64,000 bases of DNA from Thermospira aquatica (GCF_023525255.1 NZ_CP073355.1:62001-126000); one strand, 5' to 3'; positions 16,796-27,145 are shown, counted from the first letter of the stretch. The notes: generated by a model not told the origin, from the letters alone. Numbers and translations: made by a program.

Positions 16796-19390
16796 TTATA
16801 TCCCAAGAATGATTAACTCTTCTCCATCGGGGAAAGCCCACCCTGCAAGATCCTGAATATCTTTTGTCGTGCTCTCGTAAATATGACGCAAGAATATCAA
16901 ATTGTAGTCGTATTGGTAACGCATTTTTTCGTTATAAACAAGGAGGGAAGCAAAACTCTCGGGATGAGAGAGATCAAAGATTTCTTCTGCATACATCCTC
17001 ATCTTTTTCTCAAGAAGCTCTTCTTCGTCGGGGCCATTGAGCCTGAGTTCATTGAATTTCCGATAGTAAATCTCAAGCATCGTGAGAAGCATGGGCTTGA
17101 AGGTGGTAAAATAACACGCGTACAATACTCCCCCCTTTTTGGGAGAAATCATCCAGAGATCAGTACTCATACTATAGGTGAGTCCCTGGGTCTCTCTCAT
17201 CTCTTCCATCAGACGTGAAGAGGACTCCGGATCCCCGAGAATCCTATTTAAAAGAATCCCTCGCGCCCATAACTGCCCGTTGGTATATGGCACCTTCCAC
17301 CGTCCCACAATCAAACCCATTCCCTGTTCTCCAGGAATACGAATCTCCAATCTCTGGGCTTTTGTTGTCTTCTTTAAAACCTCTCTCTCCAGAGGAAGGG
17401 GTGGGGTATCCACTTTCCAGCCTTCAAAGAGGGCTTTCACACGCAAAAGAATCTTTGAAACATCCACATCCCCCACCACAGCAATCACAAGGTTTTCTGG
17501 CCGCACCATAGAGTAATACAATGATTCGATATCCTTTGTCTGAAGACTCAGTATGGTCTGCGGTGTAGCAAAATTCTCCAAAGATAACCCTTCTTTCATC
17601 AATGAGGTATTGATAAGACGACGGACCTGTTCCTCTGGATCAGGGTTCTTTTTCCGCCGCCAATACTCTCGTAGATACCCTTCTTTTGCTTCTTCCAGTA
17701 TCAGAGGGGAAAACTGCCTGTTAATCAACATTCTGGCAAGATAGTGAACAGCCTCTTCGCTATCCTCTGAGCTCACCGTCAGAGTAAAAGAAGAAAACCT
17801 CCCTCCTCTTTCGGCGAGTTCCTTTTGTAATCGGTACTGAGGTCCTCCACCTGTAAGATAATCCATCAAAAACCTCATTTGATGGGGCTTTTTTATTTGA
17901 AATTCTGTTTCTCGAAAATCCCAGCTCAAAGATACGATTTTCTTGCCCTTAATTGGTTTGATCAAAATAACTATCCCATTCGAAAGCACGTATCGCTCCA
18001 CACCGTGAAACATTTGCTTCAGAGTCGCCTCTGTCTCTTTATACATCTTTTCGTGATAGAGCATGAGATCTTTTTTTTCGTTTTCTAAAAGAGTACGCCC
18101 TGATTTCTCGTGAAAGTCCTCTTCCATAGGAGAAGAAAAAGAAAAGCTTCTCTTCTCGTCTGCAAAATATGTCGCTGTAAAATACCCGGATACTGCATTC
18201 GAAGAAACAAGATAGGTTTTGAGAAATTGAGCTACCTCATCTGAAGTAATACTATCCAGAGTTTGAAACCACTTTTTTAAACTCTGGAGATCTCCATACC
18301 GAAGAAACTCTGTCAAAAACATCCCTCTTTCTCCAATGTCCTGATGCCGTATAAGCATCCTATAGTACAACATTTTGCGGGCCCTTTCCACTTCTCGATC
18401 AAGGTAACTCTTTTCCACCTGTGTCCCGGGAAAAGAAGGATTCCCTTTATAATAAAGGGACAACAGGGAACCATCCATCATGGCTTCATGGAACATCTCT
18501 CGAATAATTCCGCCTTCTACAATAAAATATGCCAGAAGAGAGTCCCGATTGGTCAGAGAAAACCCGGGCAAACTAAAAATTATCTCTCCAAAATGTCCCT
18601 TCCCCGGACCAGTGAGAGAAACCAATCCACCCGCTTGAAAATGCGGAGGCTGAGGTCGTTCCACAGGAAGTTTTTTATTCGGAACAAGGGGAGCAAAATA
18701 TTGCTGAAGCAGAGCAAGCAAGGTTTTTTTGTCTACTTGACCAACAACTACAATGAAGGCATTATTGGGAGCGTAATACGTACGATAGAGATCTACCACC
18801 TCTTCATACGAGGCCTGCAAAATCTCAGAGGCCTTGCCTCCCCTCCAGGAAAAAGGATGTCCCGGAAAAGCCTTTGACATCATCCCCATATTGAGACGAT
18901 ACTCGGGAATAGACTCATAGCCATTGAGTTCATCAGCAACTACCTGCCGTTCCAGTTCAAATTCGTGTCTATCCAGGAGAAGATTTTGCATCCTATCGGA
19001 TTCAATTTTGAAGATCGTTTCAAGTGTTGAGGGAGGAGCTATAACATAGTACACTGTTTTATCAAAGTCGGTATGGGCATTATACTTCACCGCTTCTCTT
19101 CCATAGATCCTGTGAATTAACCCATCCGGATACCTTGCGCTTTCCTTAAACATCATATGTTCAAGCAGATGGGTATACCCCTTTTGATTGGTGTTTTCAT
19201 TACGAAAACCAACCTTGTACACCACCGAAACAAACACAAGAGGGATTGAATTATCCTGCTGAAAATACACCACCAGACCATTAGAAAGACGAATGGTTTC
19301 CACAGACTGCAAAGGGGGAATCGTCTCCCAGTCTAAACCCCAAGCCTTTAAAAACACTATCCCGAAAAGAAAAAGCATATACCTTTTCAT
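16796..19390 (-). CDS. Secreted M16-family zinc metallopeptidase (two-domain)
   Basis: 864 residues with an N-terminal signal sequence (about 1-18). The first M16 domain has the inverted zinc motif HLLEH at residues 74-78 and the third ligand Glu near 154 (ADELNGYE). The C-terminal half is a second M16 domain without a zinc motif (LSNGIVILIKPIKG; LVIAVVGDVDVSKILLRVKALFEGW), so the chain makes the usual clam-shell by itself. Probable role: degradation of peptides in the periplasm. It starts nine bases after the CBM48 lipoprotein gene, with which it is co-transcribed. Confidence 0.9.
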   Translation of the reverse strand: MKRYMLFLFGIVFLKAWGLDWETIPPLQSVETIRLSNGLVVYFQQDNSIPLVFVSVVYKVGFRNENTNQKGYTHLLEHMMFKESARYPDGLIHRIYGREAVKYNAHTDFDKTVYYVIAPPSTLETIFKIESDRMQNLLLDRHEFELERQVVADELNGYESIPEYRLNMGMMSKAFPGHPFSWRGGKASEILQASYEEVVDLYRTYYAPNNAFIVVVGQVDKKTLLALLQQYFAPLVPNKKLPVERPQPPHFQAGGLVSLTGPGKGHFGEIIFSLPGFSLTNRDSLLAYFIVEGGIIREMFHEAMMDGSLLSLYYKGNPSFPGTQVEKSYLDREVERARKMLYYRMLIRHQDIGERGMFLTEFLRYGDLQSLKKWFQTLDSITSDEVAQFLKTYLVSSNAVSGYFTATYFADEKRSFSFSSPMEEDFHEKSGRTLLENEKKDLMLYHEKMYKETEATLKQMFHGVERYVLSNGIVILIKPIKGKKIVSLSWDFRETEFQIKKPHQMRFLMDYLTGGGPQYRLQKELAERGGRFSSFTLTVSSEDSEEAVHYLARMLINRQFSPLILEEAKEGYLREYWRRKKNPDPEEQVRRLINTSLMKEGLSLENFATPQTILSLQTKDIESLYYSMVRPENLVIAVVGDVDVSKILLRVKALFEGWKVDTPPLPLEREVLKKTTKAQRLEIRIPGEQGMGLIVGRWKVPYTNGQLWARGILLNRILGDPESSSRLMEEMRETQGLTYSMSTDLWMISPKKGGVLYACYFTTFKPMLLTMLEIYYRKFNELRLNGPDEEELLEKKMRMYAEEIFDLSHPESFASLLVYNEKMRYQYDYNLIFLRHIYESTTKDIQDLAGWAFPDGEELIILGI

Positions 19391-19399
19391 CTTTCCCCC

Positions 19400-19780
19400 C
19401 TACTTTTCTTTTACATAGATGATGGAATTCAAGCCACCATACTCATCCGGAACAACCGAAGGATTGTCTGGATCTGCTATCCAGAATCCATCAACAATAA
19501 ACTTGTACATATATTGACGTCCATACACAAGTGGAAGTGTAACTCTCCAAACGCCATCCTCTCCCCGAACCATCGGTGTGCTATCAGGGTTCCATCCGTT
19601 AAATGTTCCTGCTATATTCACCATCTCTGCCTCAGGAGCATACAGAGAAAAGGTAACTTCATTTCTTACAACACGGGGGGCATATCTTCCCACTACCCCT
19701 TTCGCCCGTGGAAGATTCACAGTAGTTTCCCCACACCCAATGAGAAAAAAACATACCCATACCAACCACCATCTTCTCAT
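19400..19780 (-). CDS. Lipoprotein with a CBM48 / AMPK glycogen-binding-like domain
   Basis: 126 residues starting MRRWWLVWVCFFLIGC (acylated Cys at 16). The mature part holds one E-set/CBM48 domain: VTFSLYAPEAEMVNIAGTFNGWNPD, then GVWRVTLPL and YMYKFIVDGFWIADPDNP. This resembles glycogen-binding domains, but sugar binding is not assured for envelope versions. The upstream in-frame extension to 19852 is ignored because GGGGG followed by the ATG at 19780 gives a perfect lipobox. Upstream of the M16 gene. Confidence 0.8.
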   Translation of the reverse strand: MRRWWLVWVCFFLIGCGETTVNLPRAKGVVGRYAPRVVRNEVTFSLYAPEAEMVNIAGTFNGWNPDSTPMVRGEDGVWRVTLPLVYGRQYMYKFIVDGFWIADPDNPSVVPDEYGGLNSIIYVKEK

Positions 19781-19869
19781 AAAGACCCCCAAAAATTTAT
19801 CAAATTTTACCTGAGAAAGTATAACGGAAAATACCTCAAAACGCAAACCCATAATATAGGAGTCAAAAT

Positions 19870-19898
19870 TTGAAAAAAAAATCTGTATACATTAAAAT
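19870..19898 (+). promoter_or_regulatory. Promoter of the ankyrin lipoprotein gene
   Basis: TTGAAA (19870-19875), 17 bases, TAAAAT (19893-19898), then a short leader with the RBS AAAGGAGG before the ATG at 19941. Confidence 0.55.
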
Positions 19899-19940
19899 TT
19901 TTTCAAGAATTTGAAAATGCTTTCTAAAAGGAGGTGTGAA

Positions 19941-21086
19941 ATGAATCACATCAAAAAGATCGTTCTCCTTATCCTGGGATTAGGTTTTCTGGGGTGTACC
20001 GGTACAAGACCAGAAGAAAAACAAGCACTGCTTATTTCGGCAAGTTATCATGGGGATATCGAGACGGTAAACCGACTCATTGCTGAGGGAGTAGATGTCA
20101 ATGCAAGAATGGGAAAAGATGGTATCTTTGCCCTCCAGGCAGCTGCCAACCAAAACCAGATTGCTGTTGCGGAAGCGCTCCTGAATGCCGGGGCAGACAT
20201 ACACCTCCTTTCCTCCACCCTGTGGAGCGCCATGGCGGAAGCCTGTTACGAAGGTCATATCAATATCGTGTACCTCCTCGTGGAACACGGGGTTAACCTG
20301 GAGCAAAAAGTAACCTCCAATATTTCCACCGTCCTTTCAATAGCCGCAAGTCAGGGTCATGCAGATATCGTCAGTTACCTTCTCCAAAAAGGAGCCAACG
20401 TCAACGACCCAGACAAGGATGGCTGGACAGCTCTCCACTATGCTGTAAGAAATGAATCTCTTGAGACTGCTAAAATTCTTATAGTCAACAACGCGAACAT
20501 CAATGCCAAAGATAAAGCTGGTAAAAGCCCTTTCATGCTCGCTGCTCAGTCTGCTAATGTCGAAATGCTCACGTATCTTCAATCCCAAAAAGCCGATATT
20601 TCTGCGAAAGATAAAGCTGGAGGGAATGCTCTCTTTTACGCATGCGGAGGGGGCAATATAGAAAATGTAAAATTCTTGTTAGAAGCAGGACTGGACATCA
20701 ACAGCCGGGATAAAAATCTCTGGACTCCTCTTGCAGTAGCAGTAAAACAAGGACAATTTTCTATTGTTAAGTATCTCATCGAAAAAGGGGCTGAAATAGA
20801 CCCTCCTGACACAACGGGTTGGACCCCTCTTTTTCATGCCTGCCGTGAAGGTCATTATGAAATAGCAAAATATCTCGTGGAGAAAGGTGCAAACATTAAT
20901 AGAACCTCCATTCACCAAGTCACTCCCCTTATGCTTGCCGCCCATGAAGGAAATCTTGATATTGTCAAGATGCTCGTGGAAAAAGGCGCCAACGTTCACG
21001 CTAAAGACGAGGATGGCTGGAAGGCTATAGACAGCGCAAGAGCAGCTAAACATACCCATATTGTCAATTATCTCAAGCAGTTTTAA
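19941..21086 (+). CDS. Ankyrin-repeat lipoprotein
   Basis: 381 residues. A lipoprotein signal ends at LGFLGC (Cys19). The rest is about ten ankyrin repeats of ~33 residues with the usual DGWTALHYAV, GWTPLFHACREGHYEIAKYLVEKGANIN and VTPLMLAAHEGNLDIVKMLVEKGANV patterns. It probably binds another envelope protein; the partner is not evident. The frame extends to 19911, but AAAGGAGGTGTGAA directly before 19941 decides the start. Monocistronic: own promoter and strong terminator. Confidence 0.88.
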   Translation: MNHIKKIVLLILGLGFLGCTGTRPEEKQALLISASYHGDIETVNRLIAEGVDVNARMGKDGIFALQAAANQNQIAVAEALLNAGADIHLLSSTLWSAMAEACYEGHINIVYLLVEHGVNLEQKVTSNISTVLSIAASQGHADIVSYLLQKGANVNDPDKDGWTALHYAVRNESLETAKILIVNNANINAKDKAGKSPFMLAAQSANVEMLTYLQSQKADISAKDKAGGNALFYACGGGNIENVKFLLEAGLDINSRDKNLWTPLAVAVKQGQFSIVKYLIEKGAEIDPPDTTGWTPLFHACREGHYEIAKYLVEKGANINRTSIHQVTPLMLAAHEGNLDIVKMLVEKGANVHAKDEDGWKAIDSARAAKHTHIVNYLKQF

Positions 21087-21092
21087 TCCCAT

Positions 21093-21126
21093 CCCCCGGT
21101 GCACGTGCATCGGGGGTTTATTTTTT
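21093..21126 (+). terminator. Intrinsic terminator after the ankyrin gene
   Basis: CCCCCG pairs with CGGGGG around a loop that is itself self-complementary (TGCACGTGCA), followed by TTTATTTTTT. Confidence 0.85.
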
Positions 21127-21151
21127 CCCCTCTTCCCCCTCCAAAAGATCC

Positions 21152-21865
21152 TCACTTTTTCGCCAAAAAAACAAGATAATGACACATTCCCTTTCCGAGA
21201 GAAGATTTTGGCAAAAGAGAAAAACATATCCGGAGGGGAAGGATGCCAAAGTAAGCATGCATAACCAGGATATCACGAAATCCTATCTCCTCCAGCATCA
21301 CCCTCACCTGTTGTTCATGAAACTCCTGGATATGGATATAATCCCCTGTTTCCTCATAAGAACCAATCTTGATAGGAAAAACAAGCCTCCCCAACAAGAG
21401 TTTCACAATATTCATAGGTCTCAAAAGATTGGGTGTCCCAAAAAGAAGAACTCCTCCCTTTTTGAGAACGCGGTACTGTTCCGTTAAAACAAGATGGGGT
21501 TTCAGGGTATGCTCTAACACATCATGATGGATAATAATATCAAACTCTTCATCAGCAAAAGGAAGAACGTCGTCTGGCTTCACTCTTTGAAACTGCCAGC
21601 GAGTGTGCTGATTAAGCAAAAGTCTATCTTCTTCTTTAACAGGACACTCTACTATATCTGTCGCGATTACCTCCTTTATAAAAGGATTTTCTTGCACAGA
21701 AATATAATCCCATATCCCGTCTCCACACGAAAACGACAGCATCTTCATGTGCTCAGAAAGATGGATCCCACGGATGAGTTCCCTGTGAACCTTTCTCTGA
21801 ACATACTCCACCTTCGTCATTCTCGGATTATGAAGCCTTTCTCGAATGGAAAGAAGTTTTGCCAT
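21152..21865 (-). CDS. SAM-dependent methyltransferase (class I)
   Basis: 237 residues. Motif I is MLSFSCGDGIWDYI (near 42-55, with SCGDG instead of the common GCGxG), then VIATDIVECP (acidic loop), and DEEFDIIIHHDVLEH with YRVLKKGGVLLFGTPN, as in ubiE/Methyltransf_11 proteins. Substrate unknown. The start at 21865 follows AAGGAGGAAAAG; the longer frame to 22015 would run back through the upstream terminator and is rejected. Confidence 0.8.
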   Translation of the reverse strand: MAKLLSIRERLHNPRMTKVEYVQRKVHRELIRGIHLSEHMKMLSFSCGDGIWDYISVQENPFIKEVIATDIVECPVKEEDRLLLNQHTRWQFQRVKPDDVLPFADEEFDIIIHHDVLEHTLKPHLVLTEQYRVLKKGGVLLFGTPNLLRPMNIVKLLLGRLVFPIKIGSYEETGDYIHIQEFHEQQVRVMLEEIGFRDILVMHAYFGILPLRICFSLLPKSSLGKGMCHYLVFLAKK

Positions 21866-21889
21866 AGACTTTTCCTCCTTATAAAAACA

Positions 21890-21933
21890 CAAAAACAAAA
21901 AATGGTGGAGCATTCTACCCGAATGCTCCACCA
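21890..21933 (-). terminator. Intrinsic terminator after the LamG lipoprotein gene
   Basis: On the minus strand a 13-bp perfect stem (TGGTGGAGCATTC with GAATGCTCCACCA), a five-base loop, then TTTTTTGTTTTTG. It separates the lipoprotein gene from the methyltransferase gene downstream. Confidence 0.9.
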
Positions 21934-21950
21934 CAGAACTTTCTACACCT

Positions 21951-23075
21951 TTAGAGAGAGAAATTTGTCTTAGCATAGCTCCATATCCTAAGCTCGTCAA
22001 TAATAACTCCTCCACTTGAGTTTACATTCTGTAAAATCTGAATCACCGCATTGGTAAAACCAGGAATATCTGCCGGTCCAAGGGTGTCTCTATACGAGGA
22101 GGGGGAAACTACTTGCCCATTGAGATAGAGCCGTGCCCTCCTGCCATCTTCAAAGCCATCACTCCTCCACACGAGGGCATAGTGATTCCAGTTTGTCACC
22201 CCCGAGGAGAGAATATCGCTATACCTCGAACCTCCTGTCGCAAGCGTCACCATAGCCAAACCGTCACCACTCGCATGAACATTTCCACAAAGCCCGCTTC
22301 CCCCTACTCCATCATTCGCATTAAAGAGTACCCGATATTCATAGTTACCCTCTCCTATACGCACAAAAACCGGAGCATCTCCCACCGGGATGTTTACGGG
22401 AGGATTAACAAGCTTCGCCCAGAATTCAATACACCCTTCTGTTGAGGGGAGAACAAAATTAGAATACACTATCCCGAAGTCTACATTGTAGGGGGCATAA
22501 TAGGCATTTCCGAATTTTCCTGCTACAAAAGAGAGATTAGTAGTGGTTGCATACCCCCTTGGTCCAACCAAAGGAGAAAGGGTACTTCCCAGATCATCAA
22601 AAGAAGAATAGAAAGTAAGCCCGGAGAGATCCTCTCCTTCGATGTAAATAACACCACCTAGCGTTACCCTTATTCGATAATTGCTGCCTGCCGCCACGTG
22701 AATAACTGCTGTCGCTACATTGGTATGGCCCGCTGTATCCCAATCTGTTACCGTGAGGGTATAAATCCCTTTCCTGGGAACTTGAAAAGTAAACACCATT
22801 GGATCCCCACGGGTCCATGATTTTACCTCTCCCCAACCCAGGGAATTACTGAGCGCAATAGTAGCTCCCATAATAAGAAGTTCTTCCACTTCGATCACAC
22901 TGGGAGAGATACCACTTCCTCCACCTGACACATTTCCCGTAGAGAGTTCTACCACTACCGTTGCTTTCTCGAGGTCATATACTTCCTCACTGCTATCAGA
23001 GGCAGGGTTTAATCCACATCCACCCAACAACACCAACACCATCCCCAACACCAACCACCATTTTGACGTTTTCAT
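21951..23075 (-). CDS. Lipoprotein with a C-terminal LamG/concanavalin-A-like domain
   Basis: 374 residues. Lipobox LLGGC (Cys20). An Ig-like region at about 60-150 (GIYTLTVTDWDTAGHTN) is followed by a jelly-roll domain from about 155: LTFYSSFDDLGST, GCIEFWAKL, WNHYALVWRSD, ARLYLNGQVV and IIDELRIWS are the standard landmarks of LamG-like lectin folds. Likely surface-exposed and binding glycans or proteins. Monocistronic, with a strong terminator. The IS256-like remnant tip lies 50 bases upstream and places a TTGACA near the start, which might contribute a -35 box. Confidence 0.82.
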   Translation of the reverse strand: MKTSKWWLVLGMVLVLLGGCGLNPASDSSEEVYDLEKATVVVELSTGNVSGGGSGISPSVIEVEELLIMGATIALSNSLGWGEVKSWTRGDPMVFTFQVPRKGIYTLTVTDWDTAGHTNVATAVIHVAAGSNYRIRVTLGGVIYIEGEDLSGLTFYSSFDDLGSTLSPLVGPRGYATTTNLSFVAGKFGNAYYAPYNVDFGIVYSNFVLPSTEGCIEFWAKLVNPPVNIPVGDAPVFVRIGEGNYEYRVLFNANDGVGGSGLCGNVHASGDGLAMVTLATGGSRYSDILSSGVTNWNHYALVWRSDGFEDGRRARLYLNGQVVSPSSYRDTLGPADIPGFTNAVIQILQNVNSSGGVIIDELRIWSYAKTNFSL

Positions 23076-23124
23076 ACATCCTACTCATGAATATATGTTT
23101 TTATATTACATTATAAAGCCTTCC

Positions 23125-24244
23125 ATTGTGTCAAGAAAATTGTGTCTAGTCATAGGATAACCTCGCTGTGAATATTTTCTTTGGTGTATGAGTGTTGCTC
23201 ACGATAGAGTTGAAAGTAATACTCCCAATTTTTTAACTTTCTTTTTAAGAACTTCTCATTTTGGTATCTTAATAACAGGTAAAGATATTTCTCAGCTGAA
23301 GCCTCGCTTTGACACATTTCCATTGTTTTTAATCTCCTTTTAAGTTCTTTAAAGAGTCTTTCCAGGGCATTGTTTGTATACACCATGCTTCGTATTCCTT
23401 CAGGTAATTCCATGTAAGTGAATATATTCTCTCTTATTGTCAAGAGGTTATTCATTAAGTTGGGATAGATATTTTTCCATTTTTGTGTAAATTTCATAAA
23501 CAATTGTTCTGCCTCCTGTTTGTCTTTGGCATGAAATACCTCTTTTATTTCAGTGGCAATGATATTTCTGTGTTGAACTCTCACTTTAGCCAGTATGTTT
23601 CTCATGACATGGACTACACAGGGCTGATACTTTGCGTGGGGATATATCTCTGTTATGACGTTTTTCATACCACTTAAGCCATCAGAGACAATAAAATGAA
23701 TCTGTTTGACACCTCTTTCTCTTTATATCTACAAAATTTCCCGCCAGTTATAAGCACTTCCATGCCTCCTGGCAGGTAGTATCCTAAAATCTCCCGTCTT
23801 CCCTCAGGTGTAATGCCTATAGCTACATATATTGATTCATTTTCTACCCTATCTCTCTTGATAGGAAACACCATAGCATCCAGAAATACCACGGCATATT
23901 CTTCCATGAGAGGGCGACTACGCCACTTCTGAATCTCTTCTATGCCTACCTGGCTTATCCTTGAGATGTTAGCATAAGAAATCTTTATTTCATAAAGCTC
24001 TTTTAAAACTTCTGCTATCTTCCTTGTTGACATTCCTGATATCAACATAGCCCTGATTAATGCATCTAAGTCTTCTGTGATGCGTTTGCGATAGGGAAGA
24101 AGGGCACTTTTAAATCCATTATCCCTTGTTCTTGGAACACGTATGGTGTAAGCTCGCCAAAAGCTGTCTTTTAAATCCCTAAAGTAAAAGCCATTGCCTT
24201 TTGTGGGAGGATTGTTTTCAGGTAAATCTCTAAATACTCTCTTT
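23125..24244 (-). mobile_element. IS256-like (mutator-type) element remnant with broken transposase
   Basis: The terminal sequence ATTGTGTCAAGAAAATTGTGTCT at the left (positions 23125 on) is shared with the remnant at 38257 and nearly with that at 56453. The transposase is in two frames: 23674-24240 has RVPRTRDNGFKSALLPYRKR, then VVFLDAMVFPIKRDR (first catalytic Asp) and VYVAIGITPEGRREILGYYLPGG; 23150-23668 has KNVITEIYPHAKYQPCVVHVMRNI, then RSMVYTNNALERLFKELKRR. This is the typical IS256 order. A frameshift lies at about 23670, and the N-terminus is replaced by IS copy B. Not functional as read. Confidence 0.85.
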
Positions 24245-25705
24245 CCCGTCAAATAAAAAGTACTCGAAATTCGAATCATTGCCTCATAAAAAAAAGTACT
24301 CAAAAATTCCATACAGTTTCCTCCAAATTTTTGTTTTTTACATTCTTTTTCTTTTGAAGGCTGAAAAGTTTTCTCTGGCAAGCCGTAATTTTTTGTCTTA
24401 GGTGAAACAAATCGAGAGCCTTATAAAGCCTTGTTAGGCGTTCCTTTTGTGCCTCACTTACATAAGAGCTTTCTAAAAGCCGTTGGTAGGGAGTTTTAAT
24501 ATCATCATGCTTCTTTTGCACCTTGCTTCCGATTCTCTTTTTCTCTGTCATTTTCATAACAGGTTGAAAAAAGTTGGCATAAAGCCTGAGATACGCATAG
24601 AGTCGGTTCAAGTAGTAGACTTCTTCCTCGGTATCGTAGCGGAAGTATCCAACATTCTGGCGGACTATGGAATAGTTTTTCTGCTCAACGTAGCAGTTAT
24701 CATTGGAACGGAGCTTCTCCCCTTGTAAATTTTATCTGGTTCTTCTCCACCAATCGCGTAGAGGATGATTAATAAATTCAGCACGGTATCAGAATCAATT
24801 CCCCGTAACTCAAAGGAAGTCTTCTTTGGACTTTTCTATGGCTTCTCTTACCCATTTTGAAGCTTTGTTTTGATTGCCACAAGTTCTGTCCAACCGCTCC
24901 AAACATCCACCATATTTAATGTTTGAGCAAAATCTCCCGACTATTTCCTCCCTCATGGGCAACCAGATCAATCTCCATAAAACCAGGGCAATTTTCATCC
25001 CACTCTGCCCACGTGCGTATAGCTATTTGTTGCTTTAATAGCGTTCCAGGTTTTGTGCCTTTTCGTCCTTTTATCTCAAGCTTTTTACGCTCATGTTTCA
25101 AAGTCTGTCAATACGGAAGCACTTATATGGCGCAAGTTTTCTATAGCCTGTGGAGAACCGTGGAGATGTCCGTTTGCTAAGAGATTATCTAAAACTTCAT
25201 TTAAAATCGGCTTTAAGCGTTTGCCACACATGTAGTTTTCAATTTCCCAGACCTTTTTTAGAAGTTTTAGTTCCTCTTCGCCAATTTTTCTTTCTGCGGT
25301 CTTTTGCCCTTTTTGGCTATATCGGCTAAGGTAATTTTCTTGCCTACATAGATGGTTTTCGTGCTGCCTCAAGAGCCTGGCGGCATAGTTTCGATTTTTT
25401 AGGCCTGTTATCCTCACAAAATAATCCAGTATCTCCATTTTTTCCTTTTTGCTGGCTTTTTGATATTGTTTTGCCGTTTCCCTGTAAATAGGTCTCCTTT
25501 CAAACATCGCCACCCCAATTCCGGTTGGCGAGCCTGTTGAGCCACGGTTGGCGAGCTTGTCGAGCCACGGTTGGCGAGCCTGTCGAGCCACGGTTGGCGA
25601 GCTTGTCGAGCCATGAACTGGATTATTTTACACACAGATTTGGAGTACTTTTTTATTTTTGCAATAGCGTTCCCTTTTCGAGTACTTTTATTATGAAGCA
25701 ATTCG
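24245..25705 (-). mobile_element. Insertion sequence copy B (heavily frameshifted)
   Basis: Same IS as copy A, inserted in the 5' part of the IS256-like transposase. The outermost left repeat is short (CCCGTCAAAT instead of CCCGTTGCGTCAAAT). The transposase is spread over at least four frames by many one-base indels. It has four tandem 24-bp units (25522-25614), the most in the window. Only the five bases AGTAC (25706-25710) separate it from copy C in the same orientation. Confidence 0.85.
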
Positions 25706-25710
25706 AGTAC

Positions 25711-27111
25711 CCCGTTGCGTCAAATAAAAAAGTACTCGAAATTCGAATCATTGCCTCATAAAAAAAAGTACTCAAAAATTCCATACAGTTTCCTCCAAAT
25801 TTTTGTTTTTTACATTCTTTTTCTTTTGAAGGCTGAAAAGTTTTCTCTGGCAAGCTGTAATTTTTTTTCTTAGGTGAAACAAATCGAGAGCCTTATAAAG
25901 CCTTGTTAGGCGTTCCTTTTGTGCCTCACTTACATAAGAGCTTTCTAAAAGCCGTTGGTAGGGAGTTTTAATATCATCATGCTTCTTTTTGCTTCCGATT
26001 CTCTTTTTCTCTGTCATTTTCATAACCGGTTGAAAAAAGTTGGCATAAAGCCTGAGATACGCATAGAGTCGGTTCAAGTAGTAGACTTCTTCCTCGGTAT
26101 CGTAGCGAAAGTACCCAACATTCTGACGAACTATGGAATAGTTTTTCTGCTCGACGTAGCAGTTATCATTGGAACGGGAGCTTCTTCCCCTTGTAAATTT
26201 TATCTGGTTCTTCTCACACCAATCGCGTAGAGGATGATTAATAAATTCAGCACCGGTATCAGAATCAATTCCCCGTAACTCAAAAGGAAGTCTTCTTTGG
26301 ACTTTTTCTATGGCTTCTCTTACCCATTTTGAAGCTTTGTTTTTGATTGCCACAAGCTCTGTCCAACCGCTCCAAACATCCACCATATTTAATGTTTGAG
26401 CAAAATCTCCCCGGCTATTTCCTCCCTCATGGGCTACCAGATCAATCTCCATGAACCCAGGGCAATTTTCATCCCACTCTGCCCACGTGCGTATAGCTAT
26501 TTGTTGCTTTAACAACGTTCCAGGCTTTGTGCCTTTTCGTCCTTTTATCTCAAGCTTTTTACGCTCATGCTTCAAAAGTCGGTCAATACTTGAGGCACTT
26601 ATATGGCGCAAGTTTTCTATAGCCTGTGGAGAACCGTGGAGATGTCCGTTTGCTAAGAGATTATCTAAAACTTCATTTAAAATTGGCTTTAAACGTTTGC
26701 CACACATGTAGTTTTCAATTTCCCAGACCTGTTTTAGCATTTTTAGTTCTCCTTCGCCGAATTTTTTCTTTCTGCCAGGTCTTTTGCCCTTTTTGGCTAT
26801 GTCGGCTTTAAGGTAATTTTTCTTGCCTACATAGATGGTTTTTCCGTGCTGCCTCAAGAGCCTGGCGGCATAGTTTCGATTTTTTAGGCCTGTTATCCTC
26901 ACAAAATAATCCAGTATCTCCATTTTTTCCTTTTTGCTGGCTTTTTGATATTGTTTTGCCGTTTCCCTGTAAATAGGTCTCCTTTCAAACATCGCTAACT
27001 CCACCTTTTACCTCCAGTTCTTTGAACTGGATTATTTTACACAAATTTAAAGTACTTTTTTATTTTGAAGTAACGTTCCCTTTTCGAGTACTTTTATTAT
27101 GAAGCAATTCG
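25711..27111 (-). mobile_element. Insertion sequence copy C (intact transposase)
   Basis: 1401 bp, the best-preserved copy. Left end CCCGTTGCGTCAAATAAAAA; right end complement CGAATTGCTTCATAATAAAA. Inner subterminal repeats with GTACTC/AGTACT cores are present at both ends. No 24-bp units. The flanking pentamers AGTAC and AAAAA do not match, which points to recombination with copy B after insertion. The right end stops five bases before the TTGACA of the next promoter. Confidence 0.92.
25772..26992 (-). CDS. DDE (rve-type) transposase, copy C
   Basis: 406 residues from the ATG at 26992 (MFERRPIYRETAKQ; GGAG seven bases upstream). The N-terminal ~150 residues contain helix-turn-helix-like segments for end binding (KKEKMEILDYFVRITGLKNRNYAARLLRQ). 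The catalytic core has Asp in MEIDLVAHEGG, Asp in GIDSDTGAEF, and Glu in DNCYVEQKNYSIVRQ, 35 residues after the second Asp. A Lys/Arg-rich tail follows. This is the only copy with an uninterrupted, undamaged core, so it could mobilise the others. Confidence 0.85.
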   Translation of the reverse strand: MFERRPIYRETAKQYQKASKKEKMEILDYFVRITGLKNRNYAARLLRQHGKTIYVGKKNYLKADIAKKGKRPGRKKKFGEGELKMLKQVWEIENYMCGKRLKPILNEVLDNLLANGHLHGSPQAIENLRHISASSIDRLLKHERKKLEIKGRKGTKPGTLLKQQIAIRTWAEWDENCPGFMEIDLVAHEGGNSRGDFAQTLNMVDVWSGWTELVAIKNKASKWVREAIEKVQRRLPFELRGIDSDTGAEFINHPLRDWCEKNQIKFTRGRSSRSNDNCYVEQKNYSIVRQNVGYFRYDTEEEVYYLNRLYAYLRLYANFFQPVMKMTEKKRIGSKKKHDDIKTPYQRLLESSYVSEAQKERLTRLYKALDLFHLRKKITACQRKLFSLQKKKNVKNKNLEETVWNF

Positions 27112-27116
27112 AAAAA

Positions 27117-27145
27117 TTGACAAAATTCCTATTTTCATGTATAAT
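27117..27145 (+). promoter_or_regulatory. Consensus promoter of the CLC gene
   Basis: TTGACA (27117-27122), 17 bases, TATAAT (27140-27145). The last base of IS copy C is five bases upstream of the -35 box. The leader to the CLC start is about 175 bases and contains short hairpins (GAAGGAAAAACTCCTTC), but I recognise no riboswitch in it. Confidence 0.8.

Noticed and set aside
18344-18877. Plus-strand frame inside the M16 peptidase gene
   Set aside because: Antisense shadow of an intact 864-residue peptidase with a clear zinc motif.
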